Source: Nostoc sp. ATCC 43529
Lineage (GTDB): Bacteria; Cyanobacteriota; Cyanobacteriia; Cyanobacteriales; Nostocaceae
Reading direction: 5' to 3'
Assembly (NCBI GenBank): GCA_003326205.1
Contig: LWTK01000046.1
Coordinates: 124,001 to 188,000 of the forward strand
DNA: 64,000 nucleotides
The first letter of the stretch is position 1. Each line of letters begins with the position of its first letter. A program made the position numbers and the translations under genes. The notes under the pieces were generated by a model. The model had not been told where the DNA came from, did not search any database, and saw nothing but the letters and a program-made list of their open reading frames with translations. This document shows, piece after piece, positions 26,107 through 34,894 of the stretch.

Positions 26107-27186
26107 TCATAATTCATTTCTTTGCCAAACTATTTCTTTAACTTTAATTTCTTTGGGGATTAATTTGATTTTATAAAAGGTATCTGCAATTTCTTGTTGT
26201 TTGGCGATCGCTTCATCTGTTAGCGGAAGTACACCATATTCGCGCCGCTTTTCAGCTATCTCCAACACAGGAGCATCTATACCCAACGCTGGAGAAAGAA
26301 GTTTTGCAACATCACTGGGATTGCTTTTCGCCCAATCACTGGCTTTTTTAACTTCATCTAGAATTGTTTTCAAAGCATCCGGTTTACTGTCAGCAAAAGA
26401 CTTAGCCGCAAGATAATAACCACGATTGGGAGCTAATCCCGTTCCATCTGTTAAAGTACGTGCGCCTGTTGCTGCTTCTGCTGCGGCTAAGTAAGGGTCC
26501 CAAATTGCCCAAGCTTCGACGTTCTTACCTTCAAAGGCAGCACGAGCATCAGCTGGTGGCAGAGTTTTGGGCTGAATATCACTGTATTGTAGTCCTGCTT
26601 TTTCTAAGGCTTTAACTAATAAATAGTTAGCATTAGAGCCTTTAGCAAAAGCAACTCTTTTGCCTTTGAGTTCAGCTACATTTTTAATAGGTGAATCTTT
26701 AGGAACTATAATAGCTTCAGCTTTAGGACTCCAAGGATCGTAAGCAACATAAACTAAAGGAATACCCCCAGCTTGGGCAAATATTGGTGGTGATTCTCCG
26801 GTATAGCCAAAGTCAATACTACCTGCGTTTAAAGCTTCTAACATCGGAGGACCAGCCGGAAATTCTGACCAAGTTACTGAAGCACCGGAAGCAGCAAAGG
26901 CTTTCTCTAAATTTTCTTGTGCTTTGAGTGCATAGAGAATAGTTGATGCTTTCTGGTAACCAATACGAACTACAGTACTGCTTGGTGCTTGGGTTGTTTG
27001 GGTCGTTCCACTGTTGCTCGTGGTTGGAGAACAAGCAAAGACAGCTAATGTTAAACCAAGTCCGACTGTAAACATTAGAGAAAATGTGTAAATCCTTTGC
27101 TGCTTGAATCTCTTAAAGAAAGCGATGGTTCTGCCTACCGCAGCTATTACAATGCTGAGCAATCTAGTTGGAGAAAACTTAATCAA
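26107..27186 (-). CDS. aliphatic sulfonate-type ABC transporter binding protein (SsuA-like)
   Basis: 359 residues. A long basic N-terminus precedes a hydrophobic export segment ending LTLAVFAC, a probable lipobox though Phe at -2 is unusual. The mature part is the SsuA/TauA/NrtA fold: VVRIGYQKASTILYALKA, GSIDFGYTGESPPIFAQAGG, and VKALEKAGLQYSDIQPKTLPPADARAAFEGKNVEAWAIWDPY. The family binds sulfonates, taurine, nitrate or thiamine precursors outside the membrane. No permease or ATPase gene follows, so it is an orphan binding component here. It lies 70 bases upstream of the AprA-like gene. Confidence 0.87.
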   Translation of the reverse strand: MIKFSPTRLLSIVIAAVGRTIAFFKRFKQQRIYTFSLMFTVGLGLTLAVFACSPTTSNSGTTQTTQAPSSTVVRIGYQKASTILYALKAQENLEKAFAASGASVTWSEFPAGPPMLEALNAGSIDFGYTGESPPIFAQAGGIPLVYVAYDPWSPKAEAIIVPKDSPIKNVAELKGKRVAFAKGSNANYLLVKALEKAGLQYSDIQPKTLPPADARAAFEGKNVEAWAIWDPYLAAAEAATGARTLTDGTGLAPNRGYYLAAKSFADSKPDALKTILDEVKKASDWAKSNPSDVAKLLSPALGIDAPVLEIAEKRREYGVLPLTDEAIAKQQEIADTFYKIKLIPKEIKVKEIVWQRNEL

Positions 27187-27687
27187 CGTTTTGACCAGGC
27201 TATTAGGGACTGGGGATTGGGGACTGGGGACTGGGTAATCAGTGCCAATAAATGGCTACGATAGCCTACAAAGCGATCGCCTAAAAATCCAGATAATTAA
27301 TGTATTGCTGTTACAAGCAATCTACAGAGTTCTTTTATTAAAGCATACTACGGTAAATGCAGCATATTTTCGTAATATGCAATCACATTTATTCAGCTTC
27401 TGCCTTCCTTGTAAGAGCTTCTGCCTTGACTTTTCAGTATTACGCGCAGCCTGTAATAGCTCCCGCCTTAAGCATACGCAACAAACTTGCTGCGTAAGTT
27501 CTATGACGGAGCATTTTTAACGTTTCACGGCAATTATTGAAAACTAAGATAGTAAACCTTATAATTTCAAGCGTAGTAAAAATCTTGGCAATCTCTGGCA
27601 GCCTCAACTCTAGTTCCAATACAGCTATCCTGCAAGCTCTCATGGAGCTAGTATCTAAAGGTGTTAGCATCTAAGATTAGCGCTTCT
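27187..27687. other. divergent intergenic region
   Basis: 501 bases between the binding-protein gene and the cupin gene, which are divergently transcribed. It opens with CTGGGGATTGGGGACTGGGG repeat DNA (27204-27240). The remainder should contain both promoters. I identified no known operator and no ORF worth listing. Confidence 0.5.
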
Positions 27688-28167
27688 ATGCAAGTACCAA
27701 CAAACCCAATTGCTATTGACGCGGCTGAAGCACCGCCGCGTACCAAGCCAACAATGTATCCAGAACCGTTTGCGTCTCGTATAGCCGGCAGGGAGAAACG
27801 CCCACTTGGAGATCTGTTTGGTCTAACAAACTTTGGTGTCAACCTAACAAGATTAGCTCCAAACGCAATTTCCGCCCTCCGTCATGCTCATTCCAAACAA
27901 GACGAGTTTGTCTACATCTTGAAGGGTAAACCTACGCTGCAAACTGACGAAGGTCGGACTCAACTCTCCCCTGGTATGTGTGCAGGCTTCAAGGCAGGGA
28001 CTGGGAACGGACACAACCTGATTAATGAGACCTCAGAGGAGGTTGTGTACCTAGAAATTGGCGATCGCACGCCAGGAGACGGAGCAATCTATCCCGATGA
28101 CGATCTTCTAGCCTTGCTTGTGGAAGGTAAATGGCAGTTCACCCACAAAGACGGTACGCCCTATTGA
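27688..28167 (+). CDS. cupin-domain protein
   Basis: 159 residues from the ATG at 27688; a GTG at 27661 would add nine residues. Cupin motif 1 is seen in ALRHAHSKQDEFVYILKGKPTL (H-x-H...E) and motif 2 in GMCAGFKAGTGNGHNLINE with its His, so a mononuclear metal site is likely. The protein has a short C-terminal extension ALLVEGKWQFTHKDG. I recall this arrangement from small single-domain cupins of proteobacteria and cyanobacteria with no assigned reaction. It may be a sugar isomerase-like or regulatory cupin. Confidence 0.78.
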   Translation: MQVPTNPIAIDAAEAPPRTKPTMYPEPFASRIAGREKRPLGDLFGLTNFGVNLTRLAPNAISALRHAHSKQDEFVYILKGKPTLQTDEGRTQLSPGMCAGFKAGTGNGHNLINETSEEVVYLEIGDRTPGDGAIYPDDDLLALLVEGKWQFTHKDGTPY

Positions 28168-28292
28168 AATAGGGGCTTCTAACTAAAAAAATAATCAATC
28201 GTTTTGAGAGCCAGGGGAGGCAGGGGGGCAGGGAGCAGGGGAGAAGAGGCTTTTGGGATTTTGCTAAAGATGCGGTAATCATAAGTGATTAG

Positions 28293-28484
28293 CCGGACAT
28301 GATATTATCTGTACTTGTGCGCCAATGTCTTCAACGAAGAATACCCGATACTAAAACTTTAGAAAAAGAGGTTTCAAGATGGGAGTGCGATCGCAATCTT
28401 AATCAGGTTTGTGTAGATTGGCGTTTTCGTACAGAAGATGCAAGAGTTAAGCTTTCAAAGATTTATCCAACCCCTCAGAACTAA
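28293..28484 (+). pseudogene. IS630-family transposase C-terminal remnant
   Basis: The frame PDMILSVLVRQCLQRR...VCVDWRFRTEDARVKL is the C-terminal tail of IS630/Tc1-type transposases in cyanobacteria, which ends with a similar VxWRFTTxDARxKLxxLYP sequence. Only about 63 codons remain; a stop codon precedes residue 1 and the catalytic DDE domain is missing. No terminal repeats could be assigned. It is a dead fragment. Confidence 0.75.
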
Positions 28485-28618
28485 TGCGATAGACCATTAG
28501 TGGTTCGTCGCATTAGTTATGATAGGTAAATAAGTTTGTAGTTAGGACTTTAGTCCTTGATTTTTAAGCACTGAAGTGCTTACTACAAACTCATCAAAAT
28601 TAATGCGATAGACCATTA
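28483..28618. repeat. 20-base direct repeats flanking a palindromic element
   Basis: taatgcgatagaccattagt occurs at 28483-28502 and again at about 28600-28619. Between the copies is the 57-base GTTTGTAGT palindrome at 28534-28590. The direct repeats lie just after the transposase remnant and may be a by-product of an insertion or slippage. Confidence 0.75.
28534..28590. repeat. GTTTGTAGT...ACTACAAAC palindromic element
   Basis: Terminal arms gtttgtagt and actacaaac enclose two inner hairpins, AGGACTttAGTCCT and AAGCACTgaAGTGCTT. This compact three-stem design is a dispersed small repeat that I know from many filamentous cyanobacteria; it encodes no protein. Confidence 0.85.
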
Positions 28619-28688
28619 GTTATGAGGGCTTATAAATCCCCGACTTCTTAAAGGGGATCTGAACACTCGCAACCTATAGGGTATTGGC

Positions 28689-30677
28689 TTAAAATGCAAT
28701 TTCTATGGTGAAGCTGCGAATTTTTCCTGTATCCAGGTTAGCTTTATCTTGTACTTCTAGCGTCCAAGTTCCTTGGGGATTTTTACCTTTAAAGGCAGCA
28801 AGTTTGGGGGTGTTCACTTCGTCATAGGTTGTTTTGATGTTATCTGAAGATCCGCCCAGGCGATCGTGAAGAATTATCGGAGATACGCCTGTTTGGGCAG
28901 GGGGGTTGAGAGTAACTATGAGGTCAGCGATGTAAGTATGCTCGATGTCTACGGTAACTTTGATAGATTTGATGAGGTTGGTATTTGCGATCGCCAATGG
29001 TAATTTTGATGTTTGGAAGTCGGCAATTGGTACATCTTGCACTGCTTGGAATATGCCCACCGGTGATGGTTGATTTGGCTTGGCTAATTCCACAGCTTTG
29101 AAAGCATTGATTCGACCGTAACCGTAGAAGGGACTGCGACCGTTAGCATCATATTTACCTCCTACTTGATCGATGCGATCGCAGGAGCGTTTAATGATGT
29201 CTCGCACTTCATCCCAACGCAGATTTGGGTTTCTGGCAATGATTAAGGCTGCTACACCTGCTGCACCCGGACAAGCACTGGAAGTTCCACCGAATTCATT
29301 TGTGTAGTTACCTGCGGTGTCACCCAAACCGACTTTACCAGAGTTATAGCCAACTACACCAGAGCGATCGGTCGTCCAAATTCCAGTAGTTTGAGAAGTA
29401 TCACCATTGTTGCTAGGGAAGGCGCACCAGATTGCTTTACCAAAGTCGCTATAAGCGCTTCTTGTGCCGTAGTCGTTACAAGCTGCCACAGCAATCACAT
29501 TTTGGTAGCTGGCGTAACCGTCGTTATCCACACTTTCGTTACCATTACCAGCAGCAAACAAAACTACACAGCCTTTGCCGTTACGTCCTTTATTAATTGC
29601 AAAATCGATCGCTAGTCTTGTAGAGTCAGGTAAAGGCACTTTTTGGTTGTGTAGAGGATCGTTTGGTTCAAACCAAACACCGTCTGCTGGCCCCCAGCTA
29701 CAAGAAATCACATCGGCTCCATTTTGAGCCGCCCAAACAAAGGCATCAGCTTCGTTTTGCGAACCCAGCGCTGAAGCTAAACGAATCGGCATCAGTTTTG
29801 CACCAGGCGCGACACCAGATGCACCAAAGTTACCGTTTGCACAGGCTACTCCAGCACAGGCTGTGCCGTGGTTATCATCGTTTCCTGGACTGGGATCGTT
29901 TGTTTTACGTGTGGCATCACGTGGGGCAACAATTTTTCCAGAGGAACGGAATTCTTCATGATTGAGATCTACGCCGTCGTCGATAATTGCAATAATTGTT
30001 CCTGTACCATCGCTCAATTTCCAAGCTGCCTCAACGTTGGCATGGGCGTTGATAACTTTACCATTAATTGTTGTTTGCTTGAGATGCCACTGCTGGGGAA
30101 AAACCTGACGCGGACGTAATTCACGCACTAATTCCGGATGACACAACTCAACTGATTGCTCATTGAGAAGTCTCTCGGCGATATCAAAGATGGCTAAACC
30201 AGTATTGGCAGGTGCGCTGACAAAATAAGCATTACGGGCATACTCAAGTTTGCGTTTGATTGTTAAGTTGTAACGTCCTAAAACTTCCTCACACGCCCCT
30301 GAATCTTGGCGATTATCGAATTTAACGAAGAGGTTTTCGGTATAGATTACAGGTTCTTGGGATCTGGGATCTACAAGAACACGCCCTGCGAATTCAACTT
30401 TAGGTTCTTCATTAAGAATTGCCCTGGCGCGATCGCGCAAAGCGACCCCTTGAGTCGGAACTTTTGCACGCAGAATTTCTACACCCGCTTGTCGAAATCG
30501 CGCTGTTAACTCGAATTGATTAAGAATGCTACGAGCTGCAATAGATACAGGCGCAACTTCAAAGGGTCTTTGACCGAGCAAAGGGCTGCGGTTTTCGGTA
30601 CGAACTACAACATGTTCATCACTAATAGCAAGTTCATAACGTTGGCCATTTTGACCACCATAGCGAACTTCAACCAT
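28689..30677 (-). CDS. prcA: calcium-dependent subtilisin-like protease (PrcA type)
   Basis: 662 residues. A pro-region (1-190) is followed by the S8 catalytic domain with Asp233 (IIAIIDDGVDLNHEE), His270 (GNDDNHGTACAGVA) and Ser466 (EFGGTSSACPGAAG), and a C-terminal P/proprotein-convertase domain from about residue 540 (FQTSKLPLAIANTNLIKSI, IEHTYIADLIVTLNPP). The order matches the Anabaena PrcA protease, an intracellular or periplasmic trypsin-like enzyme activated by calcium. No signal peptide is visible. A strong AGGAGGT stands six bases before the start. The divergent gene next to it encodes a protein like its pro-region. Confidence 0.88.
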   Translation of the reverse strand: MVEVRYGGQNGQRYELAISDEHVVVRTENRSPLLGQRPFEVAPVSIAARSILNQFELTARFRQAGVEILRAKVPTQGVALRDRARAILNEEPKVEFAGRVLVDPRSQEPVIYTENLFVKFDNRQDSGACEEVLGRYNLTIKRKLEYARNAYFVSAPANTGLAIFDIAERLLNEQSVELCHPELVRELRPRQVFPQQWHLKQTTINGKVINAHANVEAAWKLSDGTGTIIAIIDDGVDLNHEEFRSSGKIVAPRDATRKTNDPSPGNDDNHGTACAGVACANGNFGASGVAPGAKLMPIRLASALGSQNEADAFVWAAQNGADVISCSWGPADGVWFEPNDPLHNQKVPLPDSTRLAIDFAINKGRNGKGCVVLFAAGNGNESVDNDGYASYQNVIAVAACNDYGTRSAYSDFGKAIWCAFPSNNGDTSQTTGIWTTDRSGVVGYNSGKVGLGDTAGNYTNEFGGTSSACPGAAGVAALIIARNPNLRWDEVRDIIKRSCDRIDQVGGKYDANGRSPFYGYGRINAFKAVELAKPNQPSPVGIFQAVQDVPIADFQTSKLPLAIANTNLIKSIKVTVDIEHTYIADLIVTLNPPAQTGVSPIILHDRLGGSSDNIKTTYDEVNTPKLAAFKGKNPQGTWTLEVQDKANLDTGKIRSFTIEIAF

Positions 30678-31037
30678 AATTTAACCTCCTATAATTGGGC
30701 ATTGGGCATTGGGCATTGGACATGGGGCATGGTAAAGAGCAGGGAACAGAGGGGAGGATCTTCTCCCCTGCCCTACCTTCCCATCTCCCTATCTCCTTTA
30801 TCGATTTTCATGTGTTATATCTGGATTAGGGGAAAGAAAAGATATAGCTTAAACAGAATTTAATGTCTCTAAGTTCATACAAGTCTTGAATTCTTCTTTC
30901 CAGAAAAAGAAGGATTAAAAGTCAGATTAATTTATGAATCTTTACTATTAGTGGGCATATATATTTGTGCAGGTCTTGGAAAGATTTGTATTTTATGCCA
31001 CTAAAAAACGCTATAACATCATTAGAACTTAAGAAAA
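30678..31037. other. divergent intergenic region prcA / pro-region-like gene
   Basis: 360 bases. GGGCATT heptads lie at 30694-30732, within 20 bases of the prcA start and upstream of its RBS, and CCCTGCCC-rich DNA follows. The AT-rich half near 30830-31037 is the likely promoter zone for both genes. No operator recognised. Confidence 0.5.
30694..30732. repeat. heptad repeat GGGCATT
   Basis: Four or five GGGCATT/GGACATG/GGGCATG units directly upstream of the prcA ribosome binding site, hence possibly in its 5' untranslated leader. Confidence 0.85.
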
Positions 31038-31622
31038 ATGATTTATTTTCCCGTCGAGTATTTTCTGACGATATATTCTCTACCCCCGATTGCTGAAGTG
31101 AGATTTCAAAAAGATTACTTTTCTGAGTATCCGCAACAAATTCGCGTTGGCAGCGAACGCTCTGCTGTATCCTACACTCGTCAGCCTGGGTACTATGCAA
31201 TACATTACAATCAACCCGGTAAGGTGGCTCCAGGAGCGATTTTACAACTCAATGAAGGAGCGATGTCTACGACGGGCTACACCTACGCAATTTTTCCTGG
31301 CGAACCCAATCAATCTGAAAAAAATAAATTGAGTCCAGTTTATACATTAGAACCCAATGGTTCCCTCGCTATACCAACTGGGCTGGTTTTCATTCGTTTT
31401 GCTGAAGGTGTTGATGTGGAATCTCAGCACGAAGCCATCAATCAAGCAGGTTACGAGATCGAGCAAAGTCTCGCCTATGCGCCCCACGCTGCTTGGTTGC
31501 GTCCCCGTTCGGGTAATATTGTCGATGCGATCGCTGGAATTTCCCGCTTAGAAGCCATACCAAATGTTGAGAATGTCGAACTTCAAATGTTGATGGAAAG
31601 GAGTTTGAAGCTAGGGAGGTAA
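31038..31622 (+). CDS. protein resembling the pro-region of the adjacent PrcA protease
   Basis: 194 residues, no signal peptide or membrane helix beyond a mildly hydrophobic start. Residues 112-190 (IPTGLVFIRFAEGVD ... PNVENVELQMLMERS) align in order and spacing with PrcA residues 110-189 (IYTENLFVKFDNRQD ... SVELCHPELVRELRP): a beta strand, helix, a strand with A-Y-A/A-R-N-A, a helix and a closing V-E-L strand, which is the inhibitor I9-like propeptide fold. The N-terminal 110 residues are of a type I do not recognise. I infer a stand-alone inhibitor or folding chaperone for PrcA encoded divergently from it. Start codon choice is uncertain. Confidence 0.6.
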   Translation: MIYFPVEYFLTIYSLPPIAEVRFQKDYFSEYPQQIRVGSERSAVSYTRQPGYYAIHYNQPGKVAPGAILQLNEGAMSTTGYTYAIFPGEPNQSEKNKLSPVYTLEPNGSLAIPTGLVFIRFAEGVDVESQHEAINQAGYEIEQSLAYAPHAAWLRPRSGNIVDAIAGISRLEAIPNVENVELQMLMERSLKLGR

Positions 31623-31734
31623 AGGGACTGGGGACTGGGGGAAAATAACTAATGACAAATGAACAAGTTTATTGGCAGTGAGTAATCTTGACCTCACTTT
31701 TGAGATCTCTATACAGTGCCCTACAATGCGTTTA

Positions 31735-32559
31735 TTATGCCATCGGATTGCTGGATTTACGAGCTGTTACAAAGAACATTGTGACATCATTCCAATAGCC
31801 TTCTTCGGTTGAAGCTTTATTTATCTGTGTAAAGTATTCCTGTTTACACTGCTCCAACTGTTCCTTTGACCATTTCACATCCTGAAGCCCGAAGGCACTG
31901 CTAGCATTGCCAGTCCAAACACCTGACGCATCTTGCAAGTAGAAGCCAAATTGCTCAGTTGTGATTTCGATCTCTTCAAATCCAATGGTTTCAAGCAGTT
32001 GACAACAACGTTTAGGCGTTCCCAGTAACTTATTGGGATTCGGAATAGTAATACCGTATCGTTGTACCACTGTCCGAAACAAGACAGATGCAGTTGGGGA
32101 GGTTTCGGCAAGACAAGAAAATGCAACAATTCCTCCTGGTTTCAAAGCATTGTACCATCGACGAAGTGATGCCGGAATATCTGTCAAGTAGACGATTGCA
32201 GATGAACAGAGGATGGCATCAAATTGGCTCTCCTGTAATTCTTGTTCATCTGCATCCGCTTCCTCAAATTTGATATTTGTCAGTCCCAAGACCTCAACCT
32301 TCTGCTGGGCTTGCTGCAACATTCCCAAAGCAAAGTCAGTCCCTAAAACACGACCTGTAGAACCAACAACCATCGCCGCAGCAATAGCCGCTAGACCAGT
32401 TCCAGTAGCAATATCTAGAACGTGCTGGCCTGATCGCAATTTTGCTAACTCTACTAATCGAGTTGCAGCCTGTTTATGAAACTCATTCTCGTAGTTTAGA
32501 CGGCTGTTGAAGTCATTGAGGATTTGCTGTTTGTACGCATTTAGCGATGAGTAAGTCAC
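31735..32559 (-). CDS. class I SAM-dependent methyltransferase
   Basis: 274 residues from the GTG at 32559, which has GGAG nine bases upstream; the frame continues to a TTG nine codons earlier within AATTTTGAA repeats. Motif I is VLDIATGTGLAAIAAAMVVG, motif II VLGTDFALGMLQQAQQK, and FDAILCSSAIVYLTDIPASLRRW with LKPGGIVAFSCLAET marks motifs III-IV. The pattern is UbiE/Methyltransf_11-like. The C-terminal part (FGFYLQDASGVWTGNASS) resembles arsenite- and sterol-type small molecule methyltransferases only loosely. Acceptor unknown. Confidence 0.85.
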   Translation of the reverse strand: MTYSSLNAYKQQILNDFNSRLNYENEFHKQAATRLVELAKLRSGQHVLDIATGTGLAAIAAAMVVGSTGRVLGTDFALGMLQQAQQKVEVLGLTNIKFEEADADEQELQESQFDAILCSSAIVYLTDIPASLRRWYNALKPGGIVAFSCLAETSPTASVLFRTVVQRYGITIPNPNKLLGTPKRCCQLLETIGFEEIEITTEQFGFYLQDASGVWTGNASSAFGLQDVKWSKEQLEQCKQEYFTQINKASTEEGYWNDVTMFFVTARKSSNPMA

Positions 32560-32914
32560 GTCGCTTCGCTCCAATTCAAAATTCAAAATTCAAAATTAAA
32601 GACACTCATAAATCAATTTAGCGCGAAGTCTGGACGGCGGTTTCCGCTGGTCAGAACTATCGCGTTGCGAAAAAAATGGATAAAGTCGAGCTTAGTGTAA
32701 AAACTATTATTTTTTAAGTATATACAGCAGATTGGAAGTTGGTGAGGTACAGATCGTAGTAGGGGCGCTAAGCTTGGCGCCCCTACCTGTGTACTTCATT
32801 TACCTGAAAAACGCTGTAAGTAAAATTTCAGCTATTTTTGAAAAACTTATCCTGCTCCGATGAATGATGAAGCTGTAGTTACAAAAACTTCTTTTATTGT
32901 TATTAATACTCAAT
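32560..32914. other. divergent intergenic region with two repeat elements
   Basis: 355 bases. It holds a decayed copy of the GAAGTCTGAGCGG palindrome (32624-32664) and a perfect inverted repeat gtaggggcgc / gcgcccctac at 32759-32768 and 32777-32786. No gene is seen. Confidence 0.6.
32759..32786. repeat. inverted repeat GTAGGGGCGC/GCGCCCCTAC
   Basis: Perfect 10-base arms with an 8-base loop (taagcttg). Similar GTAGGGGCGC palindromes are dispersed in cyanobacteria. Not followed by a T tract. Confidence 0.75.
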
Positions 32915-34648
32915 ATGCTATTCAATATTTTCAAAAATTCTAAATTTAATATTTCACCTATAGATGTTCCCTTTAGCTGGTATGTAGTTTGGGGAACATT
33001 AAATACTCTAACAGCAGATGTAGTCTGGCGAGATGAGAATTTTGCTGTAATTTCTGCACTAACTACAGAACAATTTGCACTCAGTTATACAGAACAATTT
33101 GTAGTAGTTGGAGATGTATGGTTAACTAATCGGCTGGAGTTGCTACAAAATTTAGGAGTTGATGCAAATAGTTTTTCTACAAACAATTGTCAATTGATTG
33201 CTGAACTTTGGGAAAAATTTGGTTGCGAATGTCTAAAATTGTTAGAGGGAATGTTTGGGTTAGTAATTTGGGATCGTCACAAACAAGTATTATGGCTGGG
33301 ACGTGATCGCATTGGTAGCCGGACTATCTATTACACTACTACTGGTGCAATTCGCGCCATCGCACCAAAAATGCGATCGCTTGCATCCTATCGTTCAAAT
33401 GATATCGATTTGGTGGCGTTGCGTGATTATCTCTGCTGCGCCTTTGTACCGGGAGAACGCACACTTTGGGAACAGGTGCGAGAAGTGCGTCCGGGAACTG
33501 TTATCGAAATGCCTGCAAACAAAGTTTATACTTACTGGGAATTGCAACAGCAGATTACAGGGAAAGATGAATCTTTAGTATGGCATGGCGATCGCTTGCG
33601 TTCTCTGCTAAATCGAGTTGTTCGAGAATATTTACCACAAAATGCACCTGTTGGTGTTTTTCTTTCTGGTGGTTTGGACTCTAGCAGTATCACCGCTTTA
33701 GCAGCAAAGTTTCATCATCAGCCAGTGCATACTTACTCGATTCATTTTGGTGCTGAATGTCCCAATGAATTGGAGTTTTCTAGTTTGGTAGCCGAACATT
33801 GTCAAACTCAACACCACATTCTCGAAATTACTTTTAAAGATATGTGGGAACGCCTACCCGAAACAATGGCGTATCTCGACGATCCCATTGGCGATCCGCT
33901 GACAGTGCCAAATTTTCTCCTGGGAAGAATGGCGCGAGAAAATGTGCAAGTTCTCCTCAATGGTGAAGGTGGCGATCCGTGTTTTGGCGGCCCGAAAAAT
34001 CAGCCGATGCTAATTAATAGTTTATATGGTTCAATTAATAATCAAGATTCATTACAAGCATATTTAATTGCTTTTCAAAAATGTGCATTAGACTTGCCGC
34101 AACTTTTTAAACCAGAAGTTTGGACAGCAGTTAAAACAGAACCATATGTATTTTCATCTGATTTAAATTCCGATGCCAGTTACTTAAATAGGTTAATGGC
34201 ACTGAATATTAAATTTAAGGGAGCCGACCAAATTTTGACAAAAGTAAATAACTTAACTCAAGCAGTAGGTTTACATGGGCGATCGCCACTTTTTGACCAG
34301 CGAGTTGTTGACTTGAGTATGCAAATTCCTCCAGAATATAAACTGTCAGGAGTAGAAGAAAAAGCAGTACTCAAACAAGCTGTTGCTGATATTTTACCAG
34401 AGGCGATTATTCATCGTCCCAAAAGTGGAATGATGGTACCTGTACAGATGGGATTTCGCAAGTATTGGCAACGAGAAGCTAGAAAATTATTGTTAGATAA
34501 AAAAAGTGCGATCGCACCTTATTTCAATCAGTCACTACTACGTGACTGGCTAGATTATAAAGGCGATATTTGGGGACGTTATGGTGTTAAACTTTGGTTA
34601 TTGGTAAGTTTAGAAATTTGGTTGCAAGCATCTAGCCCTAGCGATTAG
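32915..34648 (+). CDS. asparagine-synthetase-like protein without N-terminal Cys nucleophile
   Basis: 577 residues from the ATG at 32915; a TTG six codons earlier is possible. The N-terminal class II amidotransferase fold is present (LLEGMFGLVIWDRHKQVLWLGRDRIGSRTIYY) but the chain starts MLFNIFKNSKF, so the catalytic Cys2 of glutaminases is absent. The C-terminal ATP-PPase domain is complete: VGVFLSGGLDSSSI, the GEGGDPCFGG loop, and RSPLFDQRVVDLSMQIP. The family includes AsnB as well as beta-lactam and lasso-peptide synthetases that also lack Cys2. It probably uses ammonia or an internal amine. No precursor peptide gene was seen nearby. Confidence 0.82.
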   Translation: MLFNIFKNSKFNISPIDVPFSWYVVWGTLNTLTADVVWRDENFAVISALTTEQFALSYTEQFVVVGDVWLTNRLELLQNLGVDANSFSTNNCQLIAELWEKFGCECLKLLEGMFGLVIWDRHKQVLWLGRDRIGSRTIYYTTTGAIRAIAPKMRSLASYRSNDIDLVALRDYLCCAFVPGERTLWEQVREVRPGTVIEMPANKVYTYWELQQQITGKDESLVWHGDRLRSLLNRVVREYLPQNAPVGVFLSGGLDSSSITALAAKFHHQPVHTYSIHFGAECPNELEFSSLVAEHCQTQHHILEITFKDMWERLPETMAYLDDPIGDPLTVPNFLLGRMARENVQVLLNGEGGDPCFGGPKNQPMLINSLYGSINNQDSLQAYLIAFQKCALDLPQLFKPEVWTAVKTEPYVFSSDLNSDASYLNRLMALNIKFKGADQILTKVNNLTQAVGLHGRSPLFDQRVVDLSMQIPPEYKLSGVEEKAVLKQAVADILPEAIIHRPKSGMMVPVQMGFRKYWQREARKLLLDKKSAIAPYFNQSLLRDWLDYKGDIWGRYGVKLWLLVSLEIWLQASSPSD

Positions 34649-34651
34649 AAA

Positions 34652-34731
34652 TCGTCGCTACACAAACTCAAGTAACAAAGGGTTTAAGCAATTTAACCCG
34701 CGTAGGCAGGTTTTGTTTGTGTAGCCGCGAC
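34652..34731. repeat. palindromic element GTCGCTACACAAAC ... GTTTGTGTAGC
   Basis: Arms gtcgctacacaaac (34654-34667) and gtttgtgtagc(cgcgac) (34715-34731) enclose AACCCGCGTAGGCAGGTTTT. A dispersed cyanobacterial palindrome just after the asparagine-synthetase-like gene; it might end its transcript. Confidence 0.8.
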
Positions 34732-34763
34732 TTCCAGTAGCCTGGTGCAAAATGTGAGATTAT

Positions 34764-34854
34764 AGGACTTACGCAAAATATCTCTCAAACTCTCATTTCT
34801 CCGTGACCTCTGCGCCTCTGTGGTTCGATTTTCCGTTAGCTGTGCGTAAGTCCT
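34764..34854. mobile_element. 91-bp MITE-like element with 12-bp terminal inverted repeats
   Basis: aggacttacgca at 34764-34775 and its exact complement tgcgtaagtcct at 34843-34854 bound a short AT-rich body with TCTGCGCCTCTGTGGTTCG. A truncated relative is at 23763-23830. No coding capacity; a non-autonomous miniature element is the best fit. Confidence 0.75.
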
Positions 34855-34894
34855 GGATTAATTAAATTTGAGTCAGTCTGGCTTACACATCCAG

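Noticed and set aside
28293..28484. Intact insertion sequence
   Set aside because: Only the last 63 codons of an IS630-type transposase remain, without catalytic domain or terminal repeats.
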